Source: an uncultured Bacteroidia bacterium (GTDB lineage: Bacteria > Bacteroidota > Bacteroidia > Bacteroidales > F082). From it: a stretch of 35,287 nt of DNA. Made by a program: the position numbers and the translations under genes. The notes beneath the pieces were generated by a model that was given only the letters and a program-made list of their open reading frames with translations, was not told the DNA's origin and did not search any database. The stretch is from the NCBI GenBank assembly GCA_902785755.1, contig CACZZO010000026.1:1-35287 (forward strand), given 5' to 3'. Of this stretch, positions 7,211 to 16,169 are shown piece after piece (within the stretch, counting starts at the first letter, position 1; the number at the start of each line of letters is the position of its first letter).

Positions 7211-7588
7211 TTACTTCGTAGCTTTCTTCTTGTTTGCAACAGTCTTCTTACGGCCCTTGCGGGTACGTGCGTTGTTCTTCGTGCTTTGTCCGCGGACGGG
7301 CAGGCCGGCACGATGACGGACACCTCTGTAGCAACCGATGTCCATCAAACGCTTAATGTTCATCTGAACTTCACCGCGAAGCTCACCTTCGGTCTTGTAC
7401 TGTTCGGCGATGATGTCACGGACAGTCTTCTGCTCGTCGTCGGTCCAGTCTTGGACTTTCTTGGCAGGTTCGACACCGGCTTTGTTCAGGATTTCCTTGG
7501 ACAATGAACGTCCAATGCCGTAAATGTAGGTCAACGAGATTTCACCGGCCTTGTTGCTCGGGATATCTACACCAGCGATTCTTGCCAT
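7211..7588 (-). CDS. rpsM: 30S ribosomal protein S13
   Basis: Head protein that contacts P-site tRNA and the large subunit. The 125 residues open with [19 protein letters not shown], contain the [14 protein letters not shown] helix-hairpin-helix region, and end with a basic tail after [19 protein letters not shown]. It follows rpmJ, as in nearly all bacteria. Confidence 0.97.
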   Translation of the reverse strand: MARIAGVDIPSNKAGEISLTYIYGIGRSLSKEILNKAGVEPAKKVQDWTDDEQKTVRDIIAEQYKTEGELRGEVQMNIKRLMDIGCYRGVRHRAGLPVRGQSTKNNARTRKGRKKTVANKKKATK

Positions 7589-7625
7589 ATTATCTTATTC
7601 TTTAGTTTAAATTTTCGACAAAGAT

Positions 7626-7742
7626 TTAACCCTGACGCTGATTCTCTTTAGGGTTCTTCTTATTAATCACATACACTCTGCCCTTGCGCTTCACGATGAT
7701 GCAGTCGGCAGATCTTTTCTTGACAGATGCTTGAACTTTCAT
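7626..7742 (-). CDS. rpmJ: 50S ribosomal protein L36, zinc-free form
   Basis: This 38-residue gene reads [20 protein letters not shown], then [18 protein letters not shown]. The start MKV.AS.KKR and the NPK..QRQG ending define L36. The classical C-C-C-H zinc ribbon is reduced to a single cysteine, as in other Bacteroidota. It lies between infA (ends 7769) and rpsM (starts 7588), the standard position. Confidence 0.95.
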   Translation of the reverse strand: MKVQASVKKRSADCIIVKRKGRVYVINKKNPKENQRQG

Positions 7743-7768
7743 TTCAATATACTTTTGTAGTTTGCTGC

Positions 7769-7990
7769 TTAACTCTTGTATCTGAAGGTGATACGGCCCT
7801 TTGTCAAATCATAGGGAGACATTTCCAACTTGACTTTGTCGCCAGGCAGAATCTTGATATAGTGCATACGCATCTTGCCGGAGATGGTGGCAATGATGAC
7901 CAACCCGTTCTCCAACTCGACACGAAACATGGCGTTACCCAATGCTTCCACTACTGTGCCTTCCTGTTCTATCGACATTTGTTTAACCAT
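7769..7990 (-). CDS. infA: Translation initiation factor IF-1
   Basis: OB-fold factor that occupies the ribosomal A site during initiation. The 73 residues include [36 protein letters not shown] and [16 protein letters not shown], all diagnostic. It is the first gene after a 246-base gap from secY, with a probable promoter of its own at 8067-8074. In most Bacteroidota map lies between secY and infA; it is missing here. Confidence 0.97.
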   Translation of the reverse strand: MVKQMSIEQEGTVVEALGNAMFRVELENGLVIIATISGKMRMHYIKILPGDKVKLEMSPYDLTKGRITFRYKS

Positions 7991-8066
7991 ACTCTATTAC
8001 TTTCAAATACTTAATAATGCGTTATTTACTTCATTCCCTGCCCTTTTTTGGCTGAAATTCGGGCTG

Positions 8067-8074
8067 CAAAAGTA
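8067..8074 (-). promoter_or_regulatory. Internal promoter -7 box ahead of infA
   Basis: Minus-strand TACTTTTG followed by CAGCC, the same eight bases as the box before rpsL. It would produce a leader of about 70 bases and let infA-rpmJ-rpsM-rpsK-rpsD-rpoA-rplQ be made independently of the upstream ribosomal genes. A well-spaced -33 element is not obvious. Confidence 0.55.
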
Positions 8075-8152
8075 ATAATTCTTTTCCAAACGGAGGACAT
8101 TTTTGTCAAATTTCTTCATCCTCACCTGTTTATCAAAGAATCTTGCCCTCTC

Positions 8153-8194
8153 TTCGGGGAACCCTCGGCCTTGTTTTTCCGAAGGTTTCCCGAA
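8153..8194. other. Long hairpin between secY and infA
   Basis: TTCGGGGAACCCTCGG (8153-8168) pairs with CCGAAGGTTTCCCGAA (8179-8194): 16 positions with one mismatch and one G-T pair, loop of 10. No T-run follows on the minus strand, so it is not a standard terminator. It may attenuate read-through from secY, stabilise the 3' end of the upstream message, or be a remnant of the event that removed map. The rest of 7991-8236 contains no gene. Confidence 0.65.
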
Positions 8195-8236
8195 AGTCAG
8201 GCTTGCTTTGCGCCAACGGGCAAAGGGCGTTTGCGA

Positions 8237-9589
8237 TTACATCCTGCCGATGCGTCCCTTGATGCGGCCACTCTTGGTGAGACCATCGTAGTGGTGCATC
8301 AGGAGGTGGCTTTCGATTTGTTGCAAGGTGTCGAGCACGACGCCCACAAGAATCAGCAGCGAGGTTCCGCCATAGAAGTGGGAGAATCCCGTGGTGACGT
8401 TCATGAGCGAGGCCACGATGGCAGGCATGATGGCCACGAGACCGAGGAAGATGGAACCGGGCAGGGTGATGCGCGACATGATGGTGTCGAGATACTCAGC
8501 CGTCTTCTTTCCGGGCTTCACGCCGGGAATGAATCCACCGTTCTTCTTGATGTCTTCGGCCATTTGGTTGGTGTTCATCGTCACAGCCGTATAGAAATAG
8601 GTGAAGGCGATGATCATGAGGAAGAACACGAGGTTGTACCAGAATCCGTTGATGTTGGTGAACGCAGCGGCAAATCCCGTCAAGGCATCACTCTGTCTGA
8701 AACCGGCAATGGTAATAGGCAGGAACATGATGGCCTGGGCGAAGATGATAGGCATAACGCCGGCGGCATTCACTTTCAGCGGGATGTATTGGCGCACACC
8801 GCCATACTGACGGTTGCCAACCACGCGCTTGGCATACTGTACCGGAATCTTGCGCGTGCCTTGCACGAGGGCGATAGTGCCCACCATCACGAAGAACAGC
8901 ACAATCAACTCGATGACGAGAACCAGCAGGCCGGTTCCGCCTTGGTTGAAGCGGGCTGCAACCTCGGCTGCAAAGGCACCGGGCAGACGGGCGATGATAC
9001 CGATCATAATGATCAGGGAGATACCATTGCCGATGCCCTTGTCCGTAATCTTCTCGCCGAGCCACATGATGAACAAGGTGCCGGCGATGAGTAGGATGAC
9101 CGACGAAATCCAGAAGAAGGCGCTCGGGTCGCTCACGCCGTCGAAAGGAGTGACGGCGGTTTTGGGCAACTGCACAAGCACGTTCTTGATGTAGCCGGGG
9201 GCCTGGATAATGACAATGATTACGGTGAGGTAACGCATGATTTGGTTCAGCTTCTTACGTCCGCTTTCACCTTCCTTCTGCAAGCGCTGGAAGTAAGGCA
9301 CTGCCATGCCAAGCAGTTGGATGATGATGGATGCGGTGATGTAAGGCATGATACCAAGAGCGAAGACCGAAGCGTTGCCGAAAGCACCGCCCGAGAACAT
9401 GTTCAACAGTCCGAGCAAGCCGCCTTCACTGCTTTGTTGCAGGTTCGACAACTGGTTCGGGTCGACGCCAGGAATGACAACGAACGAGCCAAAGCGATAG
9501 ATCAAGATGATGAGGATGGTGTAGAGAATGCGCTGGCGCAACTCCTCAATCTTGAAGATATTCCTTATGGTTTCAATTAGTCTGTTCAT
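8237..9589 (-). CDS. secY: Preprotein translocase subunit SecY
   Basis: Central channel of the Sec translocon in the inner membrane. The 450-residue product has about ten hydrophobic segments, begins MNRLIETIRNIFKIEELRQR, and contains the family motif region YFQRLQKEGESGRKKLNQI (about residues 98-116) and GIGNGISLIIMIGI. The start overlaps the rplO stop (ATGA), indicating translational coupling. Its downstream neighbour is infA rather than map. Confidence 0.97.
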   Translation of the reverse strand: MNRLIETIRNIFKIEELRQRILYTILIILIYRFGSFVVIPGVDPNQLSNLQQSSEGGLLGLLNMFSGGAFGNASVFALGIMPYITASIIIQLLGMAVPYFQRLQKEGESGRKKLNQIMRYLTVIIVIIQAPGYIKNVLVQLPKTAVTPFDGVSDPSAFFWISSVILLIAGTLFIMWLGEKITDKGIGNGISLIIMIGIIARLPGAFAAEVAARFNQGGTGLLVLVIELIVLFFVMVGTIALVQGTRKIPVQYAKRVVGNRQYGGVRQYIPLKVNAAGVMPIIFAQAIMFLPITIAGFRQSDALTGFAAAFTNINGFWYNLVFFLMIIAFTYFYTAVTMNTNQMAEDIKKNGGFIPGVKPGKKTAEYLDTIMSRITLPGSIFLGLVAIMPAIVASLMNVTTGFSHFYGGTSLLILVGVVLDTLQQIESHLLMHHYDGLTKSGRIKGRIGRM

Positions 9590-10038
9590 TTCGTTTCGTA
9601 TTTTTCGCAGGTTCCGCCGGCGGCTTCGATCATCTCCTTAGCCTTTGCGGAAAAAGCGTGAGCCCTAACTTCCACTTTTGCAGTCAATTCACCCCTGCCA
9701 AGGATCTTGACGAGTTCCTTCTTGTGGGTGACACGGTTTTCGACAAGCACTTCGGGAGTGATCACCGTAATGCCTTTGTCAGCAAGTTTCTGCAAAGTTA
9801 CGAGGTTGACAGGGGTATACTCAACACGGTTCATGTTCTTGAAACCGAACTTAGGAACCAAACGGGCGAGAGGCATCTGACCGCCTTGGAAGCCGACTTT
9901 ACGCTTGGCGCCGGAACGGGCTTGAGCACCCTTGTGACCGCGCGTTGACGTGCCGCCTCTTCCAGAGCCTTGGCCACGGCCTAATCTTTTCTTTTCCTTT
10001 GTAGAACCTTCTGCTGGTTTGAGATTGCTTAAATCCAT
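9586..10038 (-). CDS. rplO: 50S ribosomal protein L15
   Basis: Late-assembly 23S rRNA-binding protein. The 150 residues show the Gly/Arg-rich N-terminal extension (RLGRGQGSGRGGTSTRGHKG) and QMPLARLVPKFGFKN. The TGA stop overlaps the secY ATG by the sequence ATGA. Length and order rpmD-rplO-secY are typical. Confidence 0.97.
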   Translation of the reverse strand: MDLSNLKPAEGSTKEKKRLGRGQGSGRGGTSTRGHKGAQARSGAKRKVGFQGGQMPLARLVPKFGFKNMNRVEYTPVNLVTLQKLADKGITVITPEVLVENRVTHKKELVKILGRGELTAKVEVRAHAFSAKAKEMIEAAGGTCEKYETK

Positions 10039-10066
10039 GATACTGTAGATTTGATAAGTTCAACAA

Positions 10067-10249
10067 TTAGATTTCTTCGATCTTGAGGAGATGGGCGATC
10101 TTGTTCACCATGCCGGCCATGCAGGGGTCGTCCATGTCGACCTCTACTGACTGGTGCATCTTTCTCAGTTTGAGTGACCTCAAAGTGTCCTTTTGATCTT
10201 GTGGTCTTCCGATACCACTTCTGACTTGGGTGATTCTAACTTTCTTCAT
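10067..10249 (-). CDS. rpmD: 50S ribosomal protein L30
   Basis: Small large-subunit protein of 60 residues: MKKVRITQVRSGIGRPQDQK, then TLRSLKLRKMHQSVE. The IGRP..QK.TL..L.L.K motif is the L30 signature. It lies 12 bases after rpsE in the standard spc-operon order. Some bacteria lack this gene; here it is intact. Confidence 0.95.
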   Translation of the reverse strand: MKKVRITQVRSGIGRPQDQKDTLRSLKLRKMHQSVEVDMDDPCMAGMVNKIAHLLKIEEI

Positions 10250-10261
10250 CTTTCAAAAGTT

Positions 10262-10780
10262 TTATCCGTTAAACACAGTATCCAAATCCACACCTCTCAA
10301 CTGGGCGACGGTGTAGGCGTCGCGCATTCTGGTCAGTGCATCGAAAGTGGCTTTCACCACGGAGTGAGGGTTGGACGAGCCTTTCGACTTGGCCATCACG
10401 TTCTTCACGCCAACGCTTTCGAGGACGGCACGCATGGCACCGCCAGCGATGACGCCGGTACCGGGGGTAGCGGGCTGGATGTAGACGTAAGCGCCGCTAT
10501 ACTTACCGTATTGTTCGTGAGGCAGCGTGCCGTTCAGGACGGGAACCTTGACGAGGTTCTTCTTGGCGTCGTCGACGCCCTTCTGGATGGCGGCAGTGGC
10601 TTCCTTGGCTTTGCCGAGGCCGTAACCGACCACGCCATTCTCATTGCCAACGACAACCAGTGCTGCGAAAGTGAAAGTACGACCACCTTTGGTCACCTTG
10701 GTGACGCGGTTGATGCTAACGAGACGTTCCTTGAACTCGATTTCGCTAGACTTTACTCTTTTTACATTAACTTCTGCCAT
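10262..10780 (-). CDS. rpsE: 30S ribosomal protein S5
   Basis: Decoding-fidelity protein at the mRNA entry. The 172-residue product has the N-terminal double-stranded-RNA-binding fold ([39 protein letters not shown]) and the C-terminal [20 protein letters not shown] segment. The loop associated with spectinomycin resistance in other species (near residue 25-35) looks ordinary. It begins 5 bases after the rplR stop. Confidence 0.97.
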   Translation of the reverse strand: MAEVNVKRVKSSEIEFKERLVSINRVTKVTKGGRTFTFAALVVVGNENGVVGYGLGKAKEATAAIQKGVDDAKKNLVKVPVLNGTLPHEQYGKYSGAYVYIQPATPGTGVIAGGAMRAVLESVGVKNVMAKSKGSSNPHSVVKATFDALTRMRDAYTVAQLRGVDLDTVFNG

Positions 10781-10785
10781 GACAA

Positions 10786-11142
10786 TTAGAATTTAAGTCC
10801 TCCATTACGAGCTGCGTCGGCCAGCGACTTCACTCTACCATGATACAAATAACCATTGCGGTCGAACACGACCTTCTCGATGCCGGCGGCCTTGGCCTTC
10901 TCAGCAATCAGGGCGCCAACCTTGGCGGCCTGTTCGGTCTTCGTGATCTTTTCGTTTTCGATGCCGTTCTCGCGGGAACTGGCGGCAGTCAATGTCTTGC
11001 CGACCTCGTCGTCAATCAGCTGCACATAGATTTGCTTGTTACTTCTAAAGACAGACATGCGCGGGCGATCGGCCGTACCAGAAATCTTCTTTCTGATGCT
11101 CTTCTTGATGAACTGTCTTCTCTCTTCTTTAGTTTTTGCCAT
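10786..11142 (-). CDS. rplR: 50S ribosomal protein L18
   Basis: 5S rRNA-binding protein of the central protuberance. The 118 residues include [20 protein letters not shown] and the C-terminal [20 protein letters not shown] with final GGLKF, which are typical of L18. It lies between rplF and rpsE. Confidence 0.97.
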   Translation of the reverse strand: MAKTKEERRQFIKKSIRKKISGTADRPRMSVFRSNKQIYVQLIDDEVGKTLTAASSRENGIENEKITKTEQAAKVGALIAEKAKAAGIEKVVFDRNGYLYHGRVKSLADAARNGGLKF

Positions 11143-11172
11143 TGTTTACTTTCTTTACTGAGGTATTAATCA

Positions 11173-11730
11173 TTACTTACCAGCTGACTTACCAGCCTTA
11201 CGTCTCAGGACTTCGCCTTCGAACTTGATACCCTTACCCTTATAAGGTTCAGGCTTACGCATCGAGCGGATCTTTGCGGCCACCTGACCAAGAAGTTGTT
11301 TGTCGTATGAACGCATCTTCAGAATGGGGTTCTTACCTCTTTCGTTGATGGTCTCAATCTTGATCTCCGGAGGCATCTCCATAAAGATGTTGTGGGAGAA
11401 GCCCAGAGCCATTTCGAGGATTTGTCCCTTGGCCTCGGCCTTGTAGCCGACACCGACAAATTCCTGCACCGTTTCAAAACCTTCGCTCACGCCCTTGACC
11501 ATGTTGGCGATGAGGGCGCGATAGAGTCCGTGCATGGCACCCGGCTTGCCCATAGTGGTAGCCTCGTTGGGTTTCACATGCAGTTGGCCGTCTTCCATTT
11601 CGAGGATGACGCCGTCGCCGAACTTCTGCGAAAGTTCACCTAACTTACCTTTAACCGTGATGACACCGTCTTTGATGTCGACCGTTACGCCTGCGGGGAT
11701 GGCGATAGGCAATTTACCAATTCTTGACAT
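11173..11730 (-). CDS. rplF: 50S ribosomal protein L6
   Basis: Protein near the factor-binding stalk, made of two similar alpha/beta domains. The 185 residues start MSRIGKLPIAIPAGV and end with the conserved RKPEPYKGKGIKFEGEVLRR followed by KAGKSAGK. It is 30 bases upstream of rplR on the message. No unusual features. Confidence 0.97.
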   Translation of the reverse strand: MSRIGKLPIAIPAGVTVDIKDGVITVKGKLGELSQKFGDGVILEMEDGQLHVKPNEATTMGKPGAMHGLYRALIANMVKGVSEGFETVQEFVGVGYKAEAKGQILEMALGFSHNIFMEMPPEIKIETINERGKNPILKMRSYDKQLLGQVAAKIRSMRKPEPYKGKGIKFEGEVLRRKAGKSAGK

Positions 11731-11754
11731 GTTTTCTATCTCCTATCCTTTAGT

Positions 11755-12159
11755 TTAACTGACATAACAAATCACTTCGCCGCCGATGTGGAGCTTGCGG
11801 GCTTCCTTGTCGGTCATAACGCCCTGAGAGGTGGAGATGATGGCGATACCAAGGCCGTTCATCACTCTCGGGAGGTTCTCACTGTCAGCATACCTTCTCA
11901 GGCCGGGACGCGAAACGCGGTCGATGGTCGTGATGGCAGGCAGCTTGGTCACAGGATGGTACTTAAGAGCGATCTTAATGACATTCTGCGATTTCTTTTC
12001 GCCTTCTTCGAACTTGTAGTTGAGGATATAGCCCTTCTCGAAGAGGATTTTCGTGATGGCTTTCTTCATGTTCGAAGCGGGGATTTCAACGATTCTATGC
12101 TTGGCACTATTCGCATTGCGGATGCGAGTCAGATAATCTGCTATAGGGTCTGTATTCAT
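11755..12159 (-). CDS. rpsH: 30S ribosomal protein S8
   Basis: Binds the central 16S rRNA domain and in enterobacteria represses the spc operon. The 134 residues open with [20 protein letters not shown] and end [20 protein letters not shown] then [13 protein letters not shown], as expected. No S8-type operator was identified around it. Confidence 0.97.
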   Translation of the reverse strand: MNTDPIADYLTRIRNANSAKHRIVEIPASNMKKAITKILFEKGYILNYKFEEGEKKSQNVIKIALKYHPVTKLPAITTIDRVSRPGLRRYADSENLPRVMNGLGIAIISTSQGVMTDKEARKLHIGGEVICYVS

Positions 12160-12180
12160 CTTTCTTCTGATCTTTAAAGT

Positions 12181-12450
12181 TTACCAACTAGCTTTCTTTA
12201 CGCCCGGGATGAGGCCTTTGAGGGCCATCTCACGGAAATCGATACGCGAAATGCCAAACTGGCGCATATAACCTTTCGGGCGGCCGCTCAGCTTGCAACG
12301 GTTGTGCAAGCGGACGGGGCTCGAGTTTTTCGGCAGTTTCTGCAGGCCTTCGTAGTCACCGGCAGCTTTCAGGGCTGCGCGTTTCTCGGCATATTTCGCG
12401 ACCATCTTTGCTCTCTTGCGCTCGCGCGCTTTCATTGATTCTTTAGCCAT
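12181..12450 (-). CDS. rpsN: 30S ribosomal protein S14, long zinc-free form
   Basis: Head protein of 89 residues beginning [20 protein letters not shown] and ending [20 protein letters not shown] then KASW. It lacks the paired CxxC zinc motifs of the short S14; the region [19 protein letters not shown] has one cysteine only. It begins 4 bases after the rplE stop, a sign of coupled translation. Confidence 0.97.
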   Translation of the reverse strand: MAKESMKARERKRAKMVAKYAEKRAALKAAGDYEGLQKLPKNSSPVRLHNRCKLSGRPKGYMRQFGISRIDFREMALKGLIPGVKKASW

Positions 12451-12453
12451 AGT

Positions 12454-13011
12454 TTACTTGTTTTGATTTTTAAAGGGAAGACCAAAATGTTTCAACAAAG
12501 CCAATGCCTCTTGGTCGGTCTTGGCTGAGGTGACGAAGGTGATGTTCATGCCGTTCATCTTGGCCACTTTCTCGATGTCGATTTCGGGGAAGATGATTTG
12601 TTCGGTGATGCCGAAGCTATAGTTGCCACGGCCGTCGAAGCCTTTGTCGCTGATACCCCTGAAGTCGCGCACACGCGGCAGGGCCACGCAGACAAGACGC
12701 TCGAGAAACTCGTACATCTTGTCGCCGCGCAGCGTTACGTGAACGCCAATCGGGTTGCCACGGCGCAGCTTGAAGTTGCTGACGTCGTGTCTTGAAATGG
12801 TCGGTACGGCTTTCTGGCCGGTGATGGCGGACATTTCCTCCACACCGACGTCGATGAGCTTCTTGTCAGCCAAAGCTGCTCCGATGCCCTGATTGAGTGA
12901 AATTTTCAGAAGCCGTGGAACCTGCATCACGCTCTTGTAGTGGAATTCTTCCATCAATGCAGGCACGATTTCACTCTTGTATTGTCCTCTAAGTCTGGGT
13001 TGATAGTTCAT
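12454..13011 (-). CDS. rplE: 50S ribosomal protein L5
   Basis: 5S rRNA-binding protein of the central protuberance that touches P-site tRNA. The 185 residues include [20 protein letters not shown], the [20 protein letters not shown] segment and the ending [17 protein letters not shown]. It follows rplX by 2 bases. Confidence 0.97.
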   Translation of the reverse strand: MNYQPRLRGQYKSEIVPALMEEFHYKSVMQVPRLLKISLNQGIGAALADKKLIDVGVEEMSAITGQKAVPTISRHDVSNFKLRRGNPIGVHVTLRGDKMYEFLERLVCVALPRVRDFRGISDKGFDGRGNYSFGITEQIIFPEIDIEKVAKMNGMNITFVTSAKTDQEALALLKHFGLPFKNQNK

Positions 13012-13013
13012 AA

Positions 13014-13331
13014 TTACTTGATGATTTCACCTGTTTTCTTTGAATAACGGACCAATTTGCCGTTCTCGTCTTTCTTACGACCAATCCTAGAGGGTGTGCC
13101 GTTCTTGTCGACCACCATGAGGTTGGAGATGTGGATGGGGGCTTCCTGCTTTACGATGCCACCTTGGGGATGCTCGGTGTTGGGGCGGGTGTGCTTGGAG
13201 ATGATTCTAACGCCTTCGACGATAGCTCTGTTCTTCTTCACATCTACCCTGAGGATCTTGCCTTGCTTGCCTTTGTCGTTGCCTGAAAGGACCAGTACGG
13301 TGTCGCCTTTCTTTACATGTAATTTGCTCAT
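13014..13331 (-). CDS. rplX: 50S ribosomal protein L24
   Basis: Early-assembly protein with a KOW motif ([20 protein letters not shown], about residues 7-26), followed by [12 protein letters not shown] and the conserved [12 protein letters not shown]. The 105-residue length is normal. It starts 23 bases after the rplN stop and nearly abuts rplE. Confidence 0.97.
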   Translation of the reverse strand: MSKLHVKKGDTVLVLSGNDKGKQGKILRVDVKKNRAIVEGVRIISKHTRPNTEHPQGGIVKQEAPIHISNLMVVDKNGTPSRIGRKKDENGKLVRYSKKTGEIIK

Positions 13332-13354
13332 TTCTTTCAGTTTTTAAACGTTAA

Positions 13355-13723
13355 TTAAAGCACTTCTGGAGCGAGCGAAACTATTTTCATGAATTGCTTT
13401 TCGCGCAACTCTCTGGCCACTGGCCCGAAGATACGGGTGCCGATGAGTTCACCGGCTTGGTTCAGCAGCACGCAAGCATTGTCATCGAAGCGGATGTAGG
13501 AGCCGTCGGCGCGACGGGTTTCCTTCTTGGTGCGGACTACGACTGCCTTCGAGACGGTTCCTTTCTTTACGTTACCGCTCGGGATGGCGCTTTTCACGGT
13601 GACGACGATGATGTCGCCCGTGTGGGCGTAACGTTTCCTTGTTCCGCCCAACACTCTGATGCAGAGGACTTCCTTTGCACCGCTATTGTCAGCTACTGCG
13701 AGTCTGGTTTCCTGTTGTATCAT
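13355..13723 (-). CDS. rplN: 50S ribosomal protein L14
   Basis: Forms the inter-subunit bridge B8 and contacts RsfS in dormant ribosomes of other bacteria. The 122 residues start [20 protein letters not shown] and contain [20 protein letters not shown] then [19 protein letters not shown]. It begins one base after the rpsQ stop. Confidence 0.97.
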   Translation of the reverse strand: MIQQETRLAVADNSGAKEVLCIRVLGGTRKRYAHTGDIIVVTVKSAIPSGNVKKGTVSKAVVVRTKKETRRADGSYIRFDDNACVLLNQAGELIGTRIFGPVARELREKQFMKIVSLAPEVL

Positions 13724-13724
13724 T

Positions 13725-13985
13725 TTACTTAGCCCTTTCGATAATTTCTACTAGTCTCCAATGTTTTCTTTTGCTCAGCGGACGGGTTTCCATGATGCGC
13801 ACGGTGTCGCCGATGTTGCACTCTTCTTTCTCGTCATGAGCCATAAAACGGCTGGTTTTCTTGATGAACTTGCCGTAAATCGGGTGTTTCTCGCGACGCT
13901 CGATCTCCACGACGATGGATTTCTGCATCTTGTTGCTGACGACCACGCCGATTCTTTCTTTTCTGAGGTTTCTCTTGATTTCCAT
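13725..13985 (-). CDS. rpsQ: 30S ribosomal protein S17
   Basis: OB-fold protein that binds the 5' domain of 16S rRNA. The 86 residues include [32 protein letters not shown] motif ([20 protein letters not shown]) and [20 protein letters not shown]. Located between rpmC and rplN as usual. Confidence 0.97.
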   Translation of the reverse strand: MEIKRNLRKERIGVVVSNKMQKSIVVEIERREKHPIYGKFIKKTSRFMAHDEKEECNIGDTVRIMETRPLSKRKHWRLVEIIERAK

Positions 13986-14003
13986 TGTATCTGCGTCGTT
14001 TAG

Positions 14004-14207
14004 TTATTTTTTACCTTCAAGTTCGCGTCTTCTCAATTCGGTCAGATAACGGGCAATGTTCTTGCGGGTCTCACGAATCTGATTGGGATTGTCGAGCGGC
14101 GAAACGGCATGGTTCAGTCTCATCTTCACCAACTGCTCGCGGGCCTGGTCCAAACGGTCGTTCAGGTCGGGCGTGCTCATCTCTCTGATTGATTCTTGCT
14201 TTTTCAT
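14004..14207 (-). CDS. rpmC: 50S ribosomal protein L29
   Basis: Small helical protein at the tunnel exit, part of the docking site for trigger factor and SRP. The 67 residues read MKKQESIREMSTPDLNDRLD with a later VKMRLNHAVSPLDNPNQIRE and KNIARYLTELRRRELEGK, the L29 two-helix pattern. It lies between rplP and rpsQ. Confidence 0.96.
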   Translation of the reverse strand: MKKQESIREMSTPDLNDRLDQAREQLVKMRLNHAVSPLDNPNQIRETRKNIARYLTELRRRELEGKK

Positions 14208-14225
14208 TGTGTTTTATCCTCCTAA

Positions 14226-14645
14226 TTATTCGACGTAATCTCTTCTAACAACAAACTTCGTGGTGACGGGCAGCTTTTGTGCGGCCAGGCGGAGAGCCTC
14301 CTTGGCGACGGCCAACGGCACGCCTTCGGCCTCGAACAGCATGTGACCCGGTGTGACACGAGCTACAAAGTATTCGGGATCACCCTTACCTTTACCCATA
14401 CGGACGTCCAAAGGCTTCTTGGTGATGGGTTTGTCGGGGAAGATGCGGATCCAGATTTGGCCTTCACGCTTCATGTAACGGGTGACGGCCTGACGGGCGG
14501 CCTCAATCTGACGGGCAGTAATCAAAGCCTCTTCCAGTGTCTTGATTCCAAAAGAGCCGAAAGCAAGCTGATGAGCGCGGTGGGCGTTACCTTTCATCTT
14601 GCCTTTCTGTGGCCTTCTGTATTTTTGTCTTTTAGGTTGTAACAT
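14226..14645 (-). CDS. rplP: 50S ribosomal protein L16
   Basis: Late-assembly protein at the A-site tRNA elbow. The 139 residues begin [20 protein letters not shown] and contain [40 protein letters not shown] and [20 protein letters not shown]. All are hallmark L16 segments. Start and length match the family. Confidence 0.97.
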   Translation of the reverse strand: MLQPKRQKYRRPQKGKMKGNAHRAHQLAFGSFGIKTLEEALITARQIEAARQAVTRYMKREGQIWIRIFPDKPITKKPLDVRMGKGKGDPEYFVARVTPGHMLFEAEGVPLAVAKEALRLAAQKLPVTTKFVVRRDYVE

Positions 14646-14675
14646 ATTCAGTCAACTTTTAAAGATTAAACACAA

Positions 14676-15410
14676 TCATTTACGTTTGCCTTCGCCACCA
14701 CGACGGGGACCACGGCCGGCTGGACGCGGGGCGCCACCTTGCTTCTTCGCAGGAGCGTTGACGGTGGTGGGCACCAGTTCGGGCTTGCCATAAATTTCAC
14801 CTTTGCAAATCCACACCTTGATGCCGAGGCGGCCGTAAGAGGTATGGGCTTCCACCAAGGAGTAGTCGATGTCGGCGCGCAGCGTGTGCAGCGGGATACG
14901 GCCTTCCTTGTACGACTCGGAACGTGCGATTTCGGCACCTCCGACGCGACCCGAAATCAAGATCTTGATGCCCTCGGCGCCCATGCGCATGGTGCCGAAC
15001 GAAGCGGTCTTGATGGCGCGGCGATACGACACGCGGCCTTCAATCTGCTTGGCGATGGTGCTTGCAACGATGTAAGCGTCAAGCTCAGGTCTCTTGATCT
15101 CGTTGATGTTGATTTGGATTTCCTTGCCGGTGAGTTTCACCAGTTCTTTCTTCAGTTTGTCGACTTCTTCGCCGCCCTTGCCGATGATCATGCCCGGGCG
15201 AGCCGTGAAGATGGTGACAGTGACATACTTCAAGGAACGTTCGATGGCGATCTTTGAGATGCCGGCCTTGCCGAGACGGGCGTTCAGATACTTGCGGATC
15301 TTGTCGTCCTCCACGAGCTTAGCCGAAAAGTCTTTTCCGCCAAACCAATTGGAATCCCATCCTTTGATGATTCCCAATCTAAGACCTATAGGATTAGTTT
15401 TTTGTCCCAT
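14676..15410 (-). CDS. rpsC: 30S ribosomal protein S3
   Basis: Lines the mRNA entry tunnel. The 244-residue product starts [20 protein letters not shown]. The KH type 2 domain contains [20 protein letters not shown] (about residues 72-91). The C-terminal domain has [20 protein letters not shown] and the end is a Gly/Pro/Lys/Arg-rich tail ([20 protein letters not shown]), a common lineage-specific extension. Confidence 0.97.
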   Translation of the reverse strand: MGQKTNPIGLRLGIIKGWDSNWFGGKDFSAKLVEDDKIRKYLNARLGKAGISKIAIERSLKYVTVTIFTARPGMIIGKGGEEVDKLKKELVKLTGKEIQININEIKRPELDAYIVASTIAKQIEGRVSYRRAIKTASFGTMRMGAEGIKILISGRVGGAEIARSESYKEGRIPLHTLRADIDYSLVEAHTSYGRLGIKVWICKGEIYGKPELVPTTVNAPAKKQGGAPRPAGRGPRRGGEGKRK

Positions 15411-15434
15411 TATTCAAATCTTTTTATTCTCCAA

Positions 15435-15851
15435 TTATTCTTCGTTAGCATCGTTAGCAATTCTGCTGTCCACAATGATCGTGACGTGGTTAGAGCGTTT
15501 GCGGATGTGGAAAGCACGTCCGTGAGGGGCGGCCTGAATGCGCTTCAGGGTGCGGCCTTCGTCGACCCAGATCTCTTTCACGTAAAGGTTGCTGTCTTCA
15601 ACGCGCTTGCCTTCGTTCTTGGCTTCCCAGTTGGCGATGGCCGAACGGAGGAGCTTGTAGACCGGCTTGGCGGCGTGCTTGGTCGAGTATTGCAACGAGT
15701 GCAGTGCCAACTCTACCTTTTGGCCTCTGATCATGTCGGCCACAAGGCGCATCTTGAACGGGGATGTCGGCAGGTCGTTCAAACGAGCCATAGCGACATT
15801 CTTGCGGGCTTCTTTCAAAGCTTCTGCTCTTTTATGTTTTCTTGCTCCCAT
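15435..15851 (-). CDS. rplV: 50S ribosomal protein L22
   Basis: Its extended loop lines the peptide exit tunnel. The 138 residues include NDLPTSPFKMRLVADMIRGQ, VELALHSLQYSTKHAAKPVY and the loop RTLKRIQAAPHGRAFHIRKR followed by SNHVTIIVDSRI. Macrolide-relevant loop residues look ordinary. The gene lies between rpsS and rpsC. Confidence 0.97.
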   Translation of the reverse strand: MGARKHKRAEALKEARKNVAMARLNDLPTSPFKMRLVADMIRGQKVELALHSLQYSTKHAAKPVYKLLRSAIANWEAKNEGKRVEDSNLYVKEIWVDEGRTLKRIQAAPHGRAFHIRKRSNHVTIIVDSRIANDANEE

Positions 15852-15864
15852 TGTTACCTATGTA

Positions 15865-16143
15865 TTACTTGTTACCTTTATCTTTGTTACCGGCATGACC
15901 TCTGAAGATACGGGTCGGGGCAAACTCGCCCAACTTGTGGCCCACCATGTTCTCGGTCACATAAACCGGGATGAACTTGTTGCCATTGTGGACGGCGATG
16001 GTCTGTCCGACGAAATCAGGAGAAATCATCGATGCTCTTGACCAAGTCTTGATAACGGTCTTCTTGCCGCTTTCGACGTTTTCCAGCACTCTCTTTTGGA
16101 GTTTGTAGTGGATATACGGTCCTTTCTTAAGTGATCTGCTCAT
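15865..16143 (-). CDS. rpsS: 30S ribosomal protein S19
   Basis: Head protein that forms a complex with S13. The 92 residues start [20 protein letters not shown] and contain [20 protein letters not shown] and [20 protein letters not shown], the canonical S19 signature. The spacing of 13 bases to rplV is tight. Confidence 0.97.
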   Translation of the reverse strand: MSRSLKKGPYIHYKLQKRVLENVESGKKTVIKTWSRASMISPDFVGQTIAVHNGNKFIPVYVTENMVGHKLGEFAPTRIFRGHAGNKDKGNK

Positions 16144-16169
16144 AGTTTTATGCGATTTTCCTGATTAAA

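Noticed and set aside
8153..8194. Intrinsic terminator of secY
   Set aside because: The hairpin is strong but no T-run follows it on the minus strand.
8048..9094. 348-codon plus-strand frame opposite secY
   Set aside because: His/Asp/Glu-rich translation typical of the reverse complement of membrane-protein codons; secY is unambiguous.
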